NCBI GenBank assembly: GCA_017305635.1
Contig: JAFKKF010000009.1
Location: forward strand, 186,001 to 250,000
Origin: Hyphomicrobiales bacterium
Lineage (GTDB): Bacteria; Pseudomonadota; Alphaproteobacteria; Rhizobiales; Kaistiaceae
DNA length: 64,000 nucleotides
Reading direction: 5' to 3'
Shown in pieces: positions 28,607-40,251 of the stretch. The notes under the pieces are model-generated. The model did not search any database. It had not been told where the DNA came from and saw only the letters and a list, made by a program, of their open reading frames with translations. How positions within the stretch are numbered: the first letter of the stretch is position 1; every line of letters begins with the position of its first letter. Made by a program: the position numbers and the translations under genes.

Positions 28607-28876
28607 ATGGTCCGGCTGCTCGCGGTCAATCTCCTCTTCTTCCTGCTCCCCTTCGCCGCCTATGCGGCCTGGCTGCTCATCACCCGGCGCACGATCGGCG
28701 GGGCGGGCGACTGGCCGCGCCGGATGATCCTGTGGCTGGCGGTGGCAGGCGCCGCGCTGATGGTCGCGGTGCTCGTCGTCTTCACCTCCTTCACCGGCGC
28801 GCCGCCCGGCGCGGTCTACGTCCCGGCGACGATCGTCGACGGCAAGCTCATCCCCGGCCATTTCGAATACCGATGA
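28607..28876 (+). CDS. DUF6111-family small membrane protein
   Basis: 89 residues with two helices (about 5-25 and 39-61) and a C-terminal tail YVPATIVDGKLIPGHFEYR of the DUF6111 type. It begins on the base after the nudL stop and its own stop overlaps the CCA transferase ATG, so the three genes are coupled. Function unknown. Confidence 0.85.
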   Translation: MVRLLAVNLLFFLLPFAAYAAWLLITRRTIGGAGDWPRRMILWLAVAGAALMVAVLVVFTSFTGAPPGAVYVPATIVDGKLIPGHFEYR

Positions 28877-30105
28877 GCAGGGAGCGGAACTTCGCCGGCG
28901 CGGAATGGTTCGCGACCCCGGCGGTGCGCAGGCTCTTCGCGGTGCTCGACCAGGAGGGCGACGAGGCGCGCATCATCGGCGGCGCGGTGCGCGACGCGCT
29001 GCTGGGGCGGCGCATCGGCGACCTCGACTTCGCCACCACGGCGACGCCCGACATCGTGGTGCGGCGGGCCGGGGCGGCAGGCATCAAGACGGTGCCGACC
29101 GGGATCGAGCACGGCACCGTCACGCTGATCGTCGACGGCGAGGGTCATCAGGTCACTACGCTGCGCGAGGATGTCGAGACGGACGGGCGGCGGGCGGTGG
29201 TGCGCTTCGGCCGCGACTGGGCGGCGGATGCGCGGCGGCGCGACTTCACGGTCAATGCGCTCTCGGTCGATTCGGCCGGGCGGGTGCATGACCCGCTCGG
29301 CGGCATGGCGGACGTCGATGCGCGGCGCATCCGCTTCATCGGCGAGGCGGACCAGCGGATCGCCGAGGACCGGCTGAGGATCCTCCGCTTCTTCCGCCTC
29401 CACGCCGAGCTCGAGGCCGGGGACCTCGATACGGCGGGGCTTGGCGCGGCGATCCGTGGGCGGGACGGGATACGCGAGCTTTCGGCGGAGCGCGTGGCGC
29501 AGGAGATGCGCCGGCTCCTGGTGGCGCCGGGCGCGGCGCCGACCGTCACGGCCATGCAGGAGGGCGGCATCCTGCCGGTGGTGCTCGGCGGGATCGGGTA
29601 CGTCGCGACATTCGCGCGGCTGGTCGAGTTCGAGAAGGCGGCCGGTGTCGCGCCGGCTTTTGCGCCGCGCATGACGGGGCTCGCGGCGCGGATAGGCGAG
29701 GATGCCGAGCGGGTGGCAGCGCGACTGAAGCTCTCCAATGCCGAGCGGAGCCGGATGGTCGCCGCGATCGCGGTAGCCGGGGAACTGGCGGCGGTGCCGG
29801 ACGAGCGCACGGCGCGGCGGCTGCTCTATCGGGTCAAGGAAGAGGCCTATCGCGATGGCGTGGCGCTCGCCGCGGCATGGGCGGGCGACGGCCGCTGGCT
29901 CGCGGCATGGAGCCTGCCGGAGCGCTGGCCGGCGCCGGCCTTCCCGCTCACCGGTGCCGATGTGCTGGCGGTCGCCGGCGGACCCGGCCCTGCCGTCGGA
30001 GCGGTGCTGCGGTCGCTGGAAGCGTGGTGGATCGGCGAGGACTTCCGTCCGGACGCCGCAGCGCTACGGGCGCGGCTGCAGCAGATCGTGGCGGGCCAGC
30101 AGTAG
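28873..30105 (+). CDS. cca: CCA tRNA nucleotidyltransferase
   Basis: 410 residues. The nucleotidyltransferase motif is GGAVRDALLGRRIGDLDFAT with the metal-binding pair Asp50/Asp52, then RRDFTVNAL and the neck region RIAEDRLRILRFFRLHAEL. It adds or repairs the 3' CCA of tRNAs. Start ATG at 28873 overlaps the DUF6111 stop (ATGA). The long C-terminal part (residues 230-400) is helical and less conserved, as expected. Confidence 0.93.
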   Translation: MSRERNFAGAEWFATPAVRRLFAVLDQEGDEARIIGGAVRDALLGRRIGDLDFATTATPDIVVRRAGAAGIKTVPTGIEHGTVTLIVDGEGHQVTTLREDVETDGRRAVVRFGRDWAADARRRDFTVNALSVDSAGRVHDPLGGMADVDARRIRFIGEADQRIAEDRLRILRFFRLHAELEAGDLDTAGLGAAIRGRDGIRELSAERVAQEMRRLLVAPGAAPTVTAMQEGGILPVVLGGIGYVATFARLVEFEKAAGVAPAFAPRMTGLAARIGEDAERVAARLKLSNAERSRMVAAIAVAGELAAVPDERTARRLLYRVKEEAYRDGVALAAAWAGDGRWLAAWSLPERWPAPAFPLTGADVLAVAGGPGPAVGAVLRSLEAWWIGEDFRPDAAALRARLQQIVAGQQ

Positions 30106-30112
30106 GGTGCCT

Positions 30113-30134
30113 CGCGCTCTTCACGCGCCCCCTA
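30113..30134. repeat. Remnant of family B repeat
   Basis: gcgctcttcacgcgccccct matches the left end of the copies at 16101 and 20785; the rest is missing, and the match stops at the end of hemF. It separates two convergent genes. Confidence 0.45.
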
Positions 30135-31031
30135 CGGCCACTTCACCACGGGCGGCATGGAGGAGAGGATGGAGGCGACGTTGCCGCCGGTCTTGAGGCC
30201 GAAGATGGTGCCGCGGTCATAGAGCAGATTGAACTCGACGTAGCGGCCGCGTCGGATGAGCTGCTCCTCGCGTTCGGCCTCGCTCCATGGCTTCAGGAAA
30301 TTCCGCCGGACGAGCTTCGGATAGACGTCAAGGAAGGCGAGCCCGACATCGCGGGTGAAGGCGAAGTCGGCGTCCCAGTCGCCCGAGTTAAGCCAGTCGT
30401 AGAAGATGCCGCCGATGCCACGCGGCTCGTTGCGGTGCTTCAGGAAGAAGTACTCGTCGCACCACGTCTTGAGCTTCGCGTAGTCGACCTCTGCGTGGGA
30501 CGCGCAGGCGGCGCGCATGGCGGCATGGAAATCAATGCTGTCGGGATCGCCCTGCGTGCGGCGCGCGTCGAGAACCGGCGTGAGGTCGGCGCCGCCACCA
30601 AACCAGAGCCGGCTGGTCACTACCATGCGCGTGTTCATGTGGACCGCCGGCACGTGCGGGTTCTGCATGTGGGCGATGAGCGAGATGCCGCCCGCCCAGA
30701 AGCGTGGATCTTCCGCCGCACCGGGAATGTCCTTGCGGAACTCGGGCGAGAATTCGCCATGGACGGTCGAGACGTGGACGCCGACCTTCTCGAAGACGCG
30801 GCCGTGCATGAGGCTCATGACGCCGCCGCCGCCATCGGCACCGCTATGGTCCTTGCGCTGCCACGGCGTGCGCACGAAGCGGCCGGCGGGACGATCGGAG
30901 AGGGGGACGCCGGCAGGCAACTCGTCCTCGATGGCCTCGAAGGCTGCCGTGATGCGGTCGCGGAGCTCCGCGAACCAGGTCGCGGTGCGGGTCTTCTCGG
31001 TCTCGTATGAAGCGCTCATGGCGCTGTCCAT
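30132..31031 (-). CDS. hemF: Oxygen-dependent coproporphyrinogen III oxidase
   Basis: 299 residues from ATG 31031, the normal length. Highly conserved stretches: [73 protein letters not shown] and [18 protein letters not shown]. It converts coproporphyrinogen III to protoporphyrinogen IX with O2 in haem synthesis. An ATG 12 bases further in (31019) is an alternative start. Haem demand by the nearby cytochrome bc1 operon fits, though the genes are separate. Confidence 0.96.
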   Translation of the reverse strand: MDSAMSASYETEKTRTATWFAELRDRITAAFEAIEDELPAGVPLSDRPAGRFVRTPWQRKDHSGADGGGGVMSLMHGRVFEKVGVHVSTVHGEFSPEFRKDIPGAAEDPRFWAGGISLIAHMQNPHVPAVHMNTRMVVTSRLWFGGGADLTPVLDARRTQGDPDSIDFHAAMRAACASHAEVDYAKLKTWCDEYFFLKHRNEPRGIGGIFYDWLNSGDWDADFAFTRDVGLAFLDVYPKLVRRNFLKPWSEAEREEQLIRRGRYVEFNLLYDRGTIFGLKTGGNVASILSSMPPVVKWP

Positions 31032-31223
31032 CGCGCATCCGCGAGGCGGGGTAAATGGCATTCCCGCTCCGCGCGCGTGGCGGAAAGGCAACAGGGCGTG
31101 GCGAAAGGGCCGTCGCCACAGGAAAGCCACACATCGCGGGCGTAAAGCGGGCTATCCAGAGAGCCGGCGTGGCGCCTGACTCGGCGCGCGCTTCAGGTCG
31201 TCAACCGCCAGAGGGAGGGATGC

Positions 31224-31298
31224 ATGAAGAATCCGATCGTCATCCGCGCCGCGGCGGAACGTGCTTTCCCGCGCGCTATCCTTCGCTCCGAAGCCTGA
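31224..31298 (+). CDS. Possible 24-codon leader ORF ahead of the ABC exporters
   Basis: ATG at 31224 has a good ribosome site (agagggaggg) and runs 24 codons, MKNPIVIRAAAERAFPRAIL and four more, to TGA at 31298. The exporter ATG lies 130 bases further. It could be a regulatory leader peptide or chance. The rest of the 31032-31428 gap holds nothing else that I recognise. Confidence 0.3.
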   Translation: MKNPIVIRAAAERAFPRAILRSEA

Positions 31299-31428
31299 CC
31301 CGACCCTTCCCCGGCGCCTTCCCGACTGTCAAAGACTGAGACGCCGCCCGCGGGTGGCCCGGGGTGCTTCGTCCCTCCATGGCGGGCTTCCCTCCCGCCG
31401 CTCGCATGCCCATCCGGTTCGCAAAGCC

Positions 31429-33303
31429 ATGAAACGCCTCGTCCGCTTCTTCGAGACCCTGATCGATCCCTTCCGCGAGCATGACGTCAGCATGCCGCCG
31501 CCGACGCTTGCCGGCTTCTACTGGTACTACACGCGTCAGGTCTGGCCGGCGCTCGCCGCGCTGATGGTGGTCGGTTTCGTCGTGTCGCTGATCGAGGTCT
31601 CGCTCTTCCGCTACGTCGGCTCGATCGTCGACCTGTTGCGCGCGACGAGCCCCGACAAGGTGCTCGCCGACTACGGCTGGACCTTCGCCTGGATGGGCTT
31701 CGTCGTGGTCATTGCGCGCCCCGTCGCGACGATCATGCACGACCTCCTCGTGCAGCAGTCGCTGGCGCCCTCGTTCACCAACCTCGTGCGCTGGCAGACG
31801 CACCGCTACGTGCTCCGCCAGACGGTCGGCTTCTTCACCAACGACTATGCCGGCCGCATCGCGTCGAAGATCATCCAGACCGGACCGGCGCTCCGCGAAT
31901 CGGTGGTGCAGGTCTGCGACGCGCTGTGGTTCGTGACCATGTACTCGGTGAGCGCGCTGATCCTCTTCGGCCAGCTCGACTGGCGGCTGACCCTGCCGCT
32001 GGTGGCGTGGATCATCCTTTTCGTTGCCGCGCTAATCGTCATGGTGCCGCGCATCCGCGAGCGCTCGACCATCGTCTCCGAGGCGCGCTCGATGCTGACC
32101 GGCCGCATCGTCGACAGCTACACCAACATCCAGACGGTGAAGCTCTTCGCCCACACGGCGCGCGAGGACGAATACGCGGCCGACGCGGTCGCCGATCACA
32201 CCACCAAATTCCGAGCCTCGACGCGGCTGATCACGCTGATGAGCGCGATGGTCGTCTCGATGAACGGCCTGCTCATCGCCGGCACGATGGCGCTCTGCGT
32301 ATGGCTGTGGTCGATGGACATCCTGTCGCTCGGCGCGATCACGCTGGCGAGCGGCCTTGCCATCCGCATCGCCACGATGTCGGGCTGGATCATGTGGACC
32401 TCGATCGGCATCTTCGACAATGTCGGCGCCGTGCAGGAAGGGCTTTCGACCATCGCGCAGCCGCAGGCGCTGGTCGACAGGCCGGATGCGAGGCCGATCC
32501 ATGTCGACAAGGGCGGCATCGTCTTCGACCACGTCTCCTTCCACTACGGGCGGAAGGGCGGGATCATCGAGGATCTCTCGCTCTCCATCCGGCCGGGCGA
32601 GAAGGTCGGCGTGGTGGGCCGCTCGGGCGCCGGCAAGTCGACGCTGATCAACCTGCTTCTCCGGTTCTACGACCTGGAAAGCGGGCGCATCCTGATCGAC
32701 GGGCAGGACATCGCCAACGCCACGCAGGATTCGCTCCGCAGCCAGATTGGCCTGGTGACGCAGGATACCTCGCTGCTCCACCGCTCGATCCGCGACAACA
32801 TCCTCTACGGCCGGCCGGAGGCTCCGGAAGCGGCGGTCGAGGATGCAGCGCGGCAGGCGCACGCGGCGGAGTTCATCCCGGCGCTTTCGGACCACTGGAA
32901 CCGGACCGGTTTCGATGCCCATGTCGGCGAGCGCGGGGCCAAGCTCTCCGGCGGCCAGCGGCAGCGCATCGCGATCGCGCGCGTGCTCCTCAAGGATGCG
33001 CCGATCCTGGTGCTCGACGAGGCGACCAGCGCGCTCGATTCCGAGGTGGAAGGCGCTATCCAGGAGAGCCTCTATCGGCTGATGAGGGACAAGACGGTGA
33101 TCGCGATCGCCCACCGGCTCTCGACCATCGCGGCGATGGATCGGCTGGTGGTGCTCGACAAGGGGCGGGTCATCGAGACCGGGACACATGGCGAGCTGCT
33201 AGCGCGGGGCGGGCTCTATGCCTCGCTCTGGGCGCGGCAGTCGGGCGGCTTCCTCGATGTCGGGGACGAAGCGCGCGGCCCGGCCGTGGCGGCAGCGGAG
33301 TAG
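31429..33303 (+). CDS. ABC exporter, fused permease-ATPase (1 of 2)
   Basis: 624 residues: a six-helix membrane domain (about 35-320) followed by one ABC domain (about 360-610). Walker A GRSGAGKST, Q-loop GLVTQDTSLLHRSI, signature LSGGQRQRIAIAR and Walker B ILVLDEATSALDSE, H-loop IAHRLSTI are complete. The layout is that of MsbA-type type IV exporters. The start chosen is ATG 31429, which gives MKRLVRFFETLIDPF, matching the paralogue's N-terminus. The paralogue begins 4 bases after its stop. Confidence 0.93.
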   Translation: MKRLVRFFETLIDPFREHDVSMPPPTLAGFYWYYTRQVWPALAALMVVGFVVSLIEVSLFRYVGSIVDLLRATSPDKVLADYGWTFAWMGFVVVIARPVATIMHDLLVQQSLAPSFTNLVRWQTHRYVLRQTVGFFTNDYAGRIASKIIQTGPALRESVVQVCDALWFVTMYSVSALILFGQLDWRLTLPLVAWIILFVAALIVMVPRIRERSTIVSEARSMLTGRIVDSYTNIQTVKLFAHTAREDEYAADAVADHTTKFRASTRLITLMSAMVVSMNGLLIAGTMALCVWLWSMDILSLGAITLASGLAIRIATMSGWIMWTSIGIFDNVGAVQEGLSTIAQPQALVDRPDARPIHVDKGGIVFDHVSFHYGRKGGIIEDLSLSIRPGEKVGVVGRSGAGKSTLINLLLRFYDLESGRILIDGQDIANATQDSLRSQIGLVTQDTSLLHRSIRDNILYGRPEAPEAAVEDAARQAHAAEFIPALSDHWNRTGFDAHVGERGAKLSGGQRQRIAIARVLLKDAPILVLDEATSALDSEVEGAIQESLYRLMRDKTVIAIAHRLSTIAAMDRLVVLDKGRVIETGTHGELLARGGLYASLWARQSGGFLDVGDEARGPAVAAAE

Positions 33304-33307
33304 GGCG

Positions 33308-35161
<1,854 letters not shown>

Positions 35162-35183
35162 GCGGGTTGGCGGAGGCGATCGG

Positions 35184-35207
35184 GTAGTATTATATGCTAC
35201 CTAGGAG
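35184..35207 (+). promoter_or_regulatory. Promoter/operator of parDE
   Basis: Imperfect palindrome gtagtat-tat-atgctac (35184-35200), AT-rich within a GC-rich genome and containing -10-like tattat/tatatg. It is followed by the ribosome site aggag (35203-35207) ahead of the antitoxin ATG. ParD-type antitoxins typically bind such sites to repress their own operon; that is inferred. Confidence 0.55.
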
Positions 35208-35213
35208 CATCCC

Positions 35214-35489
35214 ATGGACGCGATCGAAAAGCTCAGCATCACCCTGCCCGCCACTCTCGCCCGGCTCGTCCGGGAGAAGGTGGCAGAGGGAACCTACGCC
35301 TCGAACAGCGAGGTCATCCGCGAAGCCCTGCGGCTCTGGCACGATCGCGAGCAATCTCGCATGCGGCGCCTCGAGGAGATCGGTCGCGATCTTTCCGAGG
35401 CCATGGACGATCCCCGGCCCTCGGTCGCGGCCGACGAGGTCTTTGACGATATCCGCCGCCTGCACCGCGCCGGCACCAGGACAAAATAA
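35214..35489 (+). CDS. parD: ParD-family antitoxin
   Basis: 91 residues. The ribbon-helix-helix N-terminus is clear: KLSITLPATLARLVREKVAEG, YASNSEVIREALRLW. The C-terminal half (about 45-91) is charged and would wrap the toxin. It binds DNA as a dimer and neutralises the ParE toxin encoded 2 bases downstream. Preceded by its own palindromic promoter. Confidence 0.92.
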   Translation: MDAIEKLSITLPATLARLVREKVAEGTYASNSEVIREALRLWHDREQSRMRRLEEIGRDLSEAMDDPRPSVAADEVFDDIRRLHRAGTRTK

Positions 35490-35491
35490 TC

Positions 35492-35785
35492 GTGCGCGAG
35501 CTGGTCTTCCGGCCGAAGGCGGTCGAGGACCTGCGGCGGATCTATCTCTTCATTGCCGAGGACAATGCCGGACGGGCCATGACCTTCATCGAGGAGATCG
35601 AGGCGCGATGCCGGTCGCTCCTCGATTTTCCCGAACAGGGCAGGGCGCGGGACGACATCCGGCCGGGTGCGCGGTTCCTGCCTTTCGGTCGAACCGTCGT
35701 GATCGCCTACGCGGTCGGCAAAGCCGAGATTACCGTCATGCGTGTATTCTACGGCGGACAGGATACGGCCATCCTGACCGAATAG
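35492..35785 (+). CDS. parE: ParE/RelE-superfamily toxin
   Basis: 97 residues from GTG 35492, two bases after the parD stop. Typical ParE fold pattern: LVFRPKAVEDLRRIYLFIAED, FIEEIEARCRSLLDFPEQGR, DIRPGARFLPFGRTVVIAYAV and VMRVFYGGQD. ParE toxins inhibit DNA gyrase; RelE relatives cut mRNA. Sequence style fits ParE better. Intact, so the module may be active. Confidence 0.92.
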   Translation: MRELVFRPKAVEDLRRIYLFIAEDNAGRAMTFIEEIEARCRSLLDFPEQGRARDDIRPGARFLPFGRTVVIAYAVGKAEITVMRVFYGGQDTAILTE

Positions 35786-35945
35786 GCCGCCTAGCCCGCG
35801 GATGGTCCCATTTTTTGCAGCGCGACAATGTGCGCAATTTTTGATCCTACACTAGACAAGTCCTAAGCCCGCTCGCTAAACAATCCGCGACCCGGCGGGG
35901 CCTCCCGATACTGGATTCGTGCCTTTTGGGGGCAGAGGAGCGATC

Positions 35946-36536
35946 TTGGTAGATATTCACGACGCCGACCATGCCGACCCGAGCCGGCGCGACTTCCTTT
36001 ACATTGCGACGGGCGCCGTCGGCGCGGTGGGTGCGGCGCTGGTCGCCTGGCCGCTCATCGACCAGATGAACCCGGATGCCGCGGCGCTGGCGCTCGCCAC
36101 CGTCGAGGTCGACATTTCCTCGATCGCGGTAGGCCAGAGCGTCGTGGTCAAGTGGCGCGGCAAGCCGGTGGTCGTCCGGCAGCGCACGCCCGAGGAGATC
36201 GAAGGCGTCAAGAAGGTCGCGCTCGGCGACCTGATCGATCCGATCGCGCGCAACGACAACCTGCCCGCCGACGCGCCGGCAACCGACGAGAACCGTTCGG
36301 CAATGTCGGCTTCCGGCGCCGCGAAGGGCAAGGAAGCCTGGTTCGTGATGGTGCAGATCTGCACCCATCTCGGCTGCGTGCCGCTCGGCCAGCAGGGGGA
36401 TTTCGACGGCTGGTTCTGCCCGTGCCACGGCTCGCAATATGATGCGGCCGGGCGCGTGCGGCACGGACCGGCGCCGGAAAACATGGTTATTCCGGTCTAT
36501 TCGTTCGAAACCGACACGAAGATCAAGATCGGCTGA
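35946..36536 (+). CDS. petA: Ubiquinol-cytochrome c reductase Rieske iron-sulfur subunit
   Basis: 196 residues from TTG 35946, chosen because agaggag lies just upstream; a GTG at 35919 is possible but lacks such a site. Twin-arginine anchor [16 protein letters not shown] gives the single N-terminal helix. The 2Fe-2S ligands are in [10 protein letters not shown] and CPCHGSQYD. First gene of petABC, the cytochrome bc1 complex in the inner membrane. The 160 bases upstream are AT-richer than the surroundings and presumably hold the promoter. Confidence 0.95.
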   Translation: MVDIHDADHADPSRRDFLYIATGAVGAVGAALVAWPLIDQMNPDAAALALATVEVDISSIAVGQSVVVKWRGKPVVVRQRTPEEIEGVKKVALGDLIDPIARNDNLPADAPATDENRSAMSASGAAKGKEAWFVMVQICTHLGCVPLGQQGDFDGWFCPCHGSQYDAAGRVRHGPAPENMVIPVYSFETDTKIKIG

Positions 36537-36549
36537 CGGGACCGGGGCA

Positions 36550-37803
36550 ATGGATTCACATTCGACCTATGAGCCGAAGAACGGCGCCGCGCGCTGGCTC
36601 GAATCGCGCCTGCCGGTGCTCGGGCTCGTGCATTCGTCCTTCATCGCATTCCCGACGCCGCGCAACCTGAACTACTGGTGGAACTTCGGCGCCATCCTGA
36701 CCTTCATGCTGGCGGTGCAGATCATCACCGGCATCGTGCTCGCGATGCACTACACGCCGAACGCCGCGCTCGCCCTCGATTCGACCGAGAGCATCATGCG
36801 CGACGTGAACTACGGCTGGCTGCTGCGCTACCTGCACGCCAACGGCGCCTCGCTGTTCTTCTTCGCGGTCTACATCCACATCTTCCGCGGCATGTTCTAC
36901 GGTTCCTACAAGGCGCCACGGGAAGTGCTGTGGATCATCGGCGTCCTCATCTTCCTGGTGATGATGGCGACCGCCTTCATGGGCTACGTCCTGCCCTGGG
37001 GCCAGATGTCCTTCTGGGCGGCGACGGTGATCACCAATCTCTTCTCGGCCATCCCGATCGTCGGCACCACGGTGACGACCTGGCTGTGGGGCGGCTTCTC
37101 GGTCGACAATGCGACGCTCAACCGCTTCTTCTCGCTGCACTACCTACTGCCCTTCGTCATCGCGGGCCTGGTGATGCTGCACATCTGGGCGCTGCACGTG
37201 CCGGGCAACGGCAACCCGACCGGCGTCAACGTGAAGAGCAAGGACGATACCGTCCCGTTCCATCCCTACTACACGATCAAGGATGTGTTCGGCCTGTCGG
37301 TCTTCCTCATCCTCTTCGCCTGGATCGTCTTCTACATCCCGAACTTCCTCGGCCACCCGGACAACTACGTCGCCGCGGACCCGCTGAAGACGCCGGCGCA
37401 TATCGTGCCCGAATGGTACTTCCTGCCGTTCTACGCGATCCTGCGCTCGATCCCGAACAAGCTGCTCGGCGTCATTGCGCTGTTCGGCTCGATCGCGATC
37501 CTGTTGTTCCTGCCCTGGCTGGACACGTCGCGCATCCGCTCGGCGGTGTACCGGCCGATCTACCGGCAGTTCTTCTGGATCTTCGTGATCGTCACCATCG
37601 GTCTCGGCTATCTCGGCTCGCAGCCGCCGGAAGGCATCTACGTCATCATCGGCCGCATCCTGACGGTCTATTACTTCCTGCATTTCCTGGTGATCCTGCC
37701 GGTCATAGGGATCGTGGAGAAGCCGAAGCCATTGCCCGCCAGCATCAGCGAGGCCGTGCTCGCCAAGAACGGACATGCGCCGGCCGTGGCAGGTGCGAAG
37801 TGA
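36550..37803 (+). CDS. petB: Cytochrome b of the bc1 complex
   Basis: 417 residues. Haem-ligand helices and quinone-site motifs are present: [28 protein letters not shown] (read over two helices), [39 protein letters not shown] and [18 protein letters not shown] (PEWY at the Qo site). It is a free-standing cytochrome b, not fused to c1 as in Bradyrhizobium fbcH. It starts 13 bases after petA. Confidence 0.97.
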   Translation: MDSHSTYEPKNGAARWLESRLPVLGLVHSSFIAFPTPRNLNYWWNFGAILTFMLAVQIITGIVLAMHYTPNAALALDSTESIMRDVNYGWLLRYLHANGASLFFFAVYIHIFRGMFYGSYKAPREVLWIIGVLIFLVMMATAFMGYVLPWGQMSFWAATVITNLFSAIPIVGTTVTTWLWGGFSVDNATLNRFFSLHYLLPFVIAGLVMLHIWALHVPGNGNPTGVNVKSKDDTVPFHPYYTIKDVFGLSVFLILFAWIVFYIPNFLGHPDNYVAADPLKTPAHIVPEWYFLPFYAILRSIPNKLLGVIALFGSIAILLFLPWLDTSRIRSAVYRPIYRQFFWIFVIVTIGLGYLGSQPPEGIYVIIGRILTVYYFLHFLVILPVIGIVEKPKPLPASISEAVLAKNGHAPAVAGAK

Positions 37804-37820
37804 GGAACAGGCCTGTGTCC

Positions 37821-38678
37821 ATGCTTCGCCTCGCCGTCCTCGGCATCGCTCTCGCCATCGCGGCCCCGGCCGCGGCCCAGGAAAGCGGGCAGGGTGGAGC
37901 GGTCGCCGCTCCGACCCACTTCCCGATCAAGGAGCCGGAGCTGCAGCGCTGGACCTTCGCCGGCCCGTTCGGCAACTTCGACCAGGGCCAGCTGCAGCGC
38001 GGCTACTTCGTCTACAAGGAGGTCTGCTCGACCTGCCATTCGATGCGGCTGGTAGCGTTCCGCAACCTGTCGCAGCCGGGCGGACCGGGCTTCACCGACG
38101 CGCAGGTCAAGGCGCTCGCGGAGACCTTCAAGATCCAGGACGGCCCCAACGACCAGGGCGAGATGTTCGAGCGGCCGGGCCGGCCCTCGGACCACTTCCC
38201 GAGCCCCTATCCGAACCCGCAGGCCGCCGCCGCCGCCCTCGGCGCGGCGCCGCCTGACCTGTCGATGATCGCCAAGGCGCGCGGCATCGAGCGTGGGCCG
38301 CTGCTGACGGTGGTCGACTTCTTCACGCAGTACCAGGAAGGCGGGCCGGACTACATCCACGCCCTGCTGACCGGCTACCAGGATCCGCCGCCGGGCTTCA
38401 ACGTGCCGCCGGGCGGCCACTACAATCCCTACTTCAACGCCGCCGCCGTGCTCGCCATGCCGCCGCCGCTGACCGATGGGGCGGTGCCCTATACGGACGG
38501 CGCGCCGCAGACGGTCGACCAGTATGCCCGCGACGTCTCCGCGTTCCTGATGTGGGCGGCCGAGCCGCACCTCGTCGAGCGCAAGCGCATGGGCATGATG
38601 GCGATCATCTTCCTGGTCGTCTTCGCCGGCCTGATGTTCGCCACCAAGCGCAAGGTCTGGTCGGGCGTCGCGCACTGA
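37821..38678 (+). CDS. petC: Cytochrome c1 of the bc1 complex
   Basis: 285 residues from ATG 37821 with signal peptide MLRLAVLGIALAIAAPAAAQ. Haem c is bound by VCSTCHSM; the axial Met is probably in the later AVLAMPPPL segment. A C-terminal helix (MAIIFLVVFAGLMFATKR) anchors it. GTG codons at 37800 and 37815 are alternative starts; the first would overlap the petB stop. It passes electrons from the Rieske protein to cytochrome c. Confidence 0.95.
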   Translation: MLRLAVLGIALAIAAPAAAQESGQGGAVAAPTHFPIKEPELQRWTFAGPFGNFDQGQLQRGYFVYKEVCSTCHSMRLVAFRNLSQPGGPGFTDAQVKALAETFKIQDGPNDQGEMFERPGRPSDHFPSPYPNPQAAAAALGAAPPDLSMIAKARGIERGPLLTVVDFFTQYQEGGPDYIHALLTGYQDPPPGFNVPPGGHYNPYFNAAAVLAMPPPLTDGAVPYTDGAPQTVDQYARDVSAFLMWAAEPHLVERKRMGMMAIIFLVVFAGLMFATKRKVWSGVAH

Positions 38679-38703
38679 CCGAAGGCCTTGGAGGTCATTC
38701 TCG

Positions 38704-38735
38704 ACGGCCGGGGCCAATCCCGGCCGTTGCCGTTT
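38704..38735 (+). terminator. Probable terminator of petABC
   Basis: Stem acggccggg (38704-38712) and cccggccgt (38719-38727), loop gccaat, followed by tgccgtttt. The T-run is delayed, so strength is uncertain. Confidence 0.6.
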
Positions 38736-38822
38736 TGATCCAAGCGGCACTTTTGCGCCTTGCCGGAATGGCCGCCGGCCTGCCACAAACGCGGTTGACG
38801 GAAGCTCCGGGAGAGAGGGCCG

Positions 38823-39698
38823 GTGACGAAATCCTTCCTCGGCATCATCGGCGGCTCGGGCGTCTACGACATGCCGGGCATCGAGGATGCCCGCTGGCAG
38901 AGGCTGGCGAGCCCCTGGGGGGAGCCTTCCGACGAGGCGCGGGTTGGCCGCTTCGGTGACCTGCCGGTCGCCTTCCTGCCGCGCCACGGTCGCGGGCATC
39001 GGTTTTCGCCGACCGATATCGACTACCGCGCCAACATCGATGCGCTGAAGCGGCTGGGCGTCACCGACATCGTGTCGATCTCGGCTGTCGGCTCGCTGAA
39101 GGAGGAGTTGCCGCCCGGCACGTTCGTGGCGGTCGACCAGTACATCGACCGGACTTTCGCGCGGCAAAAGAGCTTCTTCGGCGCCGGCTGCGTGGCGCAT
39201 GTCTCGATGGCGCATCCGGTGGCGCCGCTCCTCGCCGAGCGGCTCGCCGGCGCAGCCGAGGCGGCGGGCGTCCGCGTCCGGCGCGGCGGCACGCTGGTGG
39301 TGATGGAGGGGCCGCAGTTTTCGACCCTCGCCGAGTCCAGGCTCTACCGCTCCTGGGGCGCCGACCTCATCGGCATGACGGCCATGCCCGAGGCGAAGCT
39401 CGCGCGCGAGGCGGAAATCTCCTACGCGACGCTCGCCATGGTGACGGACTACGATTCCTGGCATCCGGAGCACGACAAGGTCGACGTCGCCGCCGTGATC
39501 CGCGTCCTCAACGAGAACCGCGATCATGCGCAGGCGCTGGTGGCGCGGTTCCTCGCCGGCTTTCCGCTCGAGCACGAGGCGTGCCCGGTCGGCTCCGACC
39601 GCGCCCTCGACCATGCCATCATGACGGCGCCGGCGATGCGCGACCCGGCGCTGCTGGCGAAGCTCGATGCGGTCGCCGGCCGCGTCCTCAAAGGCTGA
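38823..39698 (+). CDS. mtnP: S-methyl-5'-thioadenosine phosphorylase
   Basis: 291 residues from GTG 38823. The PNP/MTAP family II pattern is visible: [69 protein letters not shown] in pieces, and MVTDYDSWH. It cleaves methylthioadenosine to adenine and methylthioribose-1-phosphate. The adenine phosphoribosyltransferase gene follows after 5 bases, so the two act in series to save adenine. Confidence 0.94.
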   Translation: MTKSFLGIIGGSGVYDMPGIEDARWQRLASPWGEPSDEARVGRFGDLPVAFLPRHGRGHRFSPTDIDYRANIDALKRLGVTDIVSISAVGSLKEELPPGTFVAVDQYIDRTFARQKSFFGAGCVAHVSMAHPVAPLLAERLAGAAEAAGVRVRRGGTLVVMEGPQFSTLAESRLYRSWGADLIGMTAMPEAKLAREAEISYATLAMVTDYDSWHPEHDKVDVAAVIRVLNENRDHAQALVARFLAGFPLEHEACPVGSDRALDHAIMTAPAMRDPALLAKLDAVAGRVLKG

Positions 39699-39703
39699 GT
39701 TTC

Positions 39704-40249
39704 ATGGAAATCCGCAAGAGCAACGACATCAAGACGCTGATCCGCACGATCCCGGACTATCCGAAGCCGGGCATCCTCTTCCGCGACATCACCACGCTGA
39801 TCGCCGATCCGGTGGGGCTGCGTGGCGCCATTGACGGCCTCGTCTGGCCGTTCCTCTCGGCCGGTATCGACAAGGTCGCGGGCATCGAGGCGCGCGGCTT
39901 CATCCTCGGCGGTGCGGTGGCGCACGAGCTCGGCCGCGGCTTCGTGCCCATTCGCAAGAAGGGCAAGCTGCCGTCGAAGACCATCGGGCAGGATTACAGC
40001 CTCGAATACGGCGTCGACACGATCGAGATCCATGCCGATGCCATCCGGCCTGGCGACAAGGTCCTGCTGATCGACGACCTCGTCGCGACCGGCGGCACGG
40101 CGGATGCCGCGATCGAGCTCATCCGCCGCTCGGGTGGCGAGATTGTCGCCGCCGCCTTCGTCATCGACCTGCCCGACCTCGGCGGCGCGGCGCGCCTGAA
40201 GGCGAAGCAGGTCGCCGTCCACACGCTTGTCAGCTTCGAAGGACACTGA
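39704..40249 (+). CDS. apt: Adenine phosphoribosyltransferase
   Basis: 181 residues. Conserved: [21 protein letters not shown] near the N-terminus, [18 protein letters not shown], and the PRPP-binding loop [20 protein letters not shown]. It makes AMP from adenine and PRPP. It lies 5 bases behind mtnP and 2 bases before a GST gene, giving a likely three-gene operon. Starts ATG 39704. Confidence 0.96.
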   Translation: MEIRKSNDIKTLIRTIPDYPKPGILFRDITTLIADPVGLRGAIDGLVWPFLSAGIDKVAGIEARGFILGGAVAHELGRGFVPIRKKGKLPSKTIGQDYSLEYGVDTIEIHADAIRPGDKVLLIDDLVATGGTADAAIELIRRSGGEIVAAAFVIDLPDLGGAARLKAKQVAVHTLVSFEGH

Positions 40250-40251
40250 TC

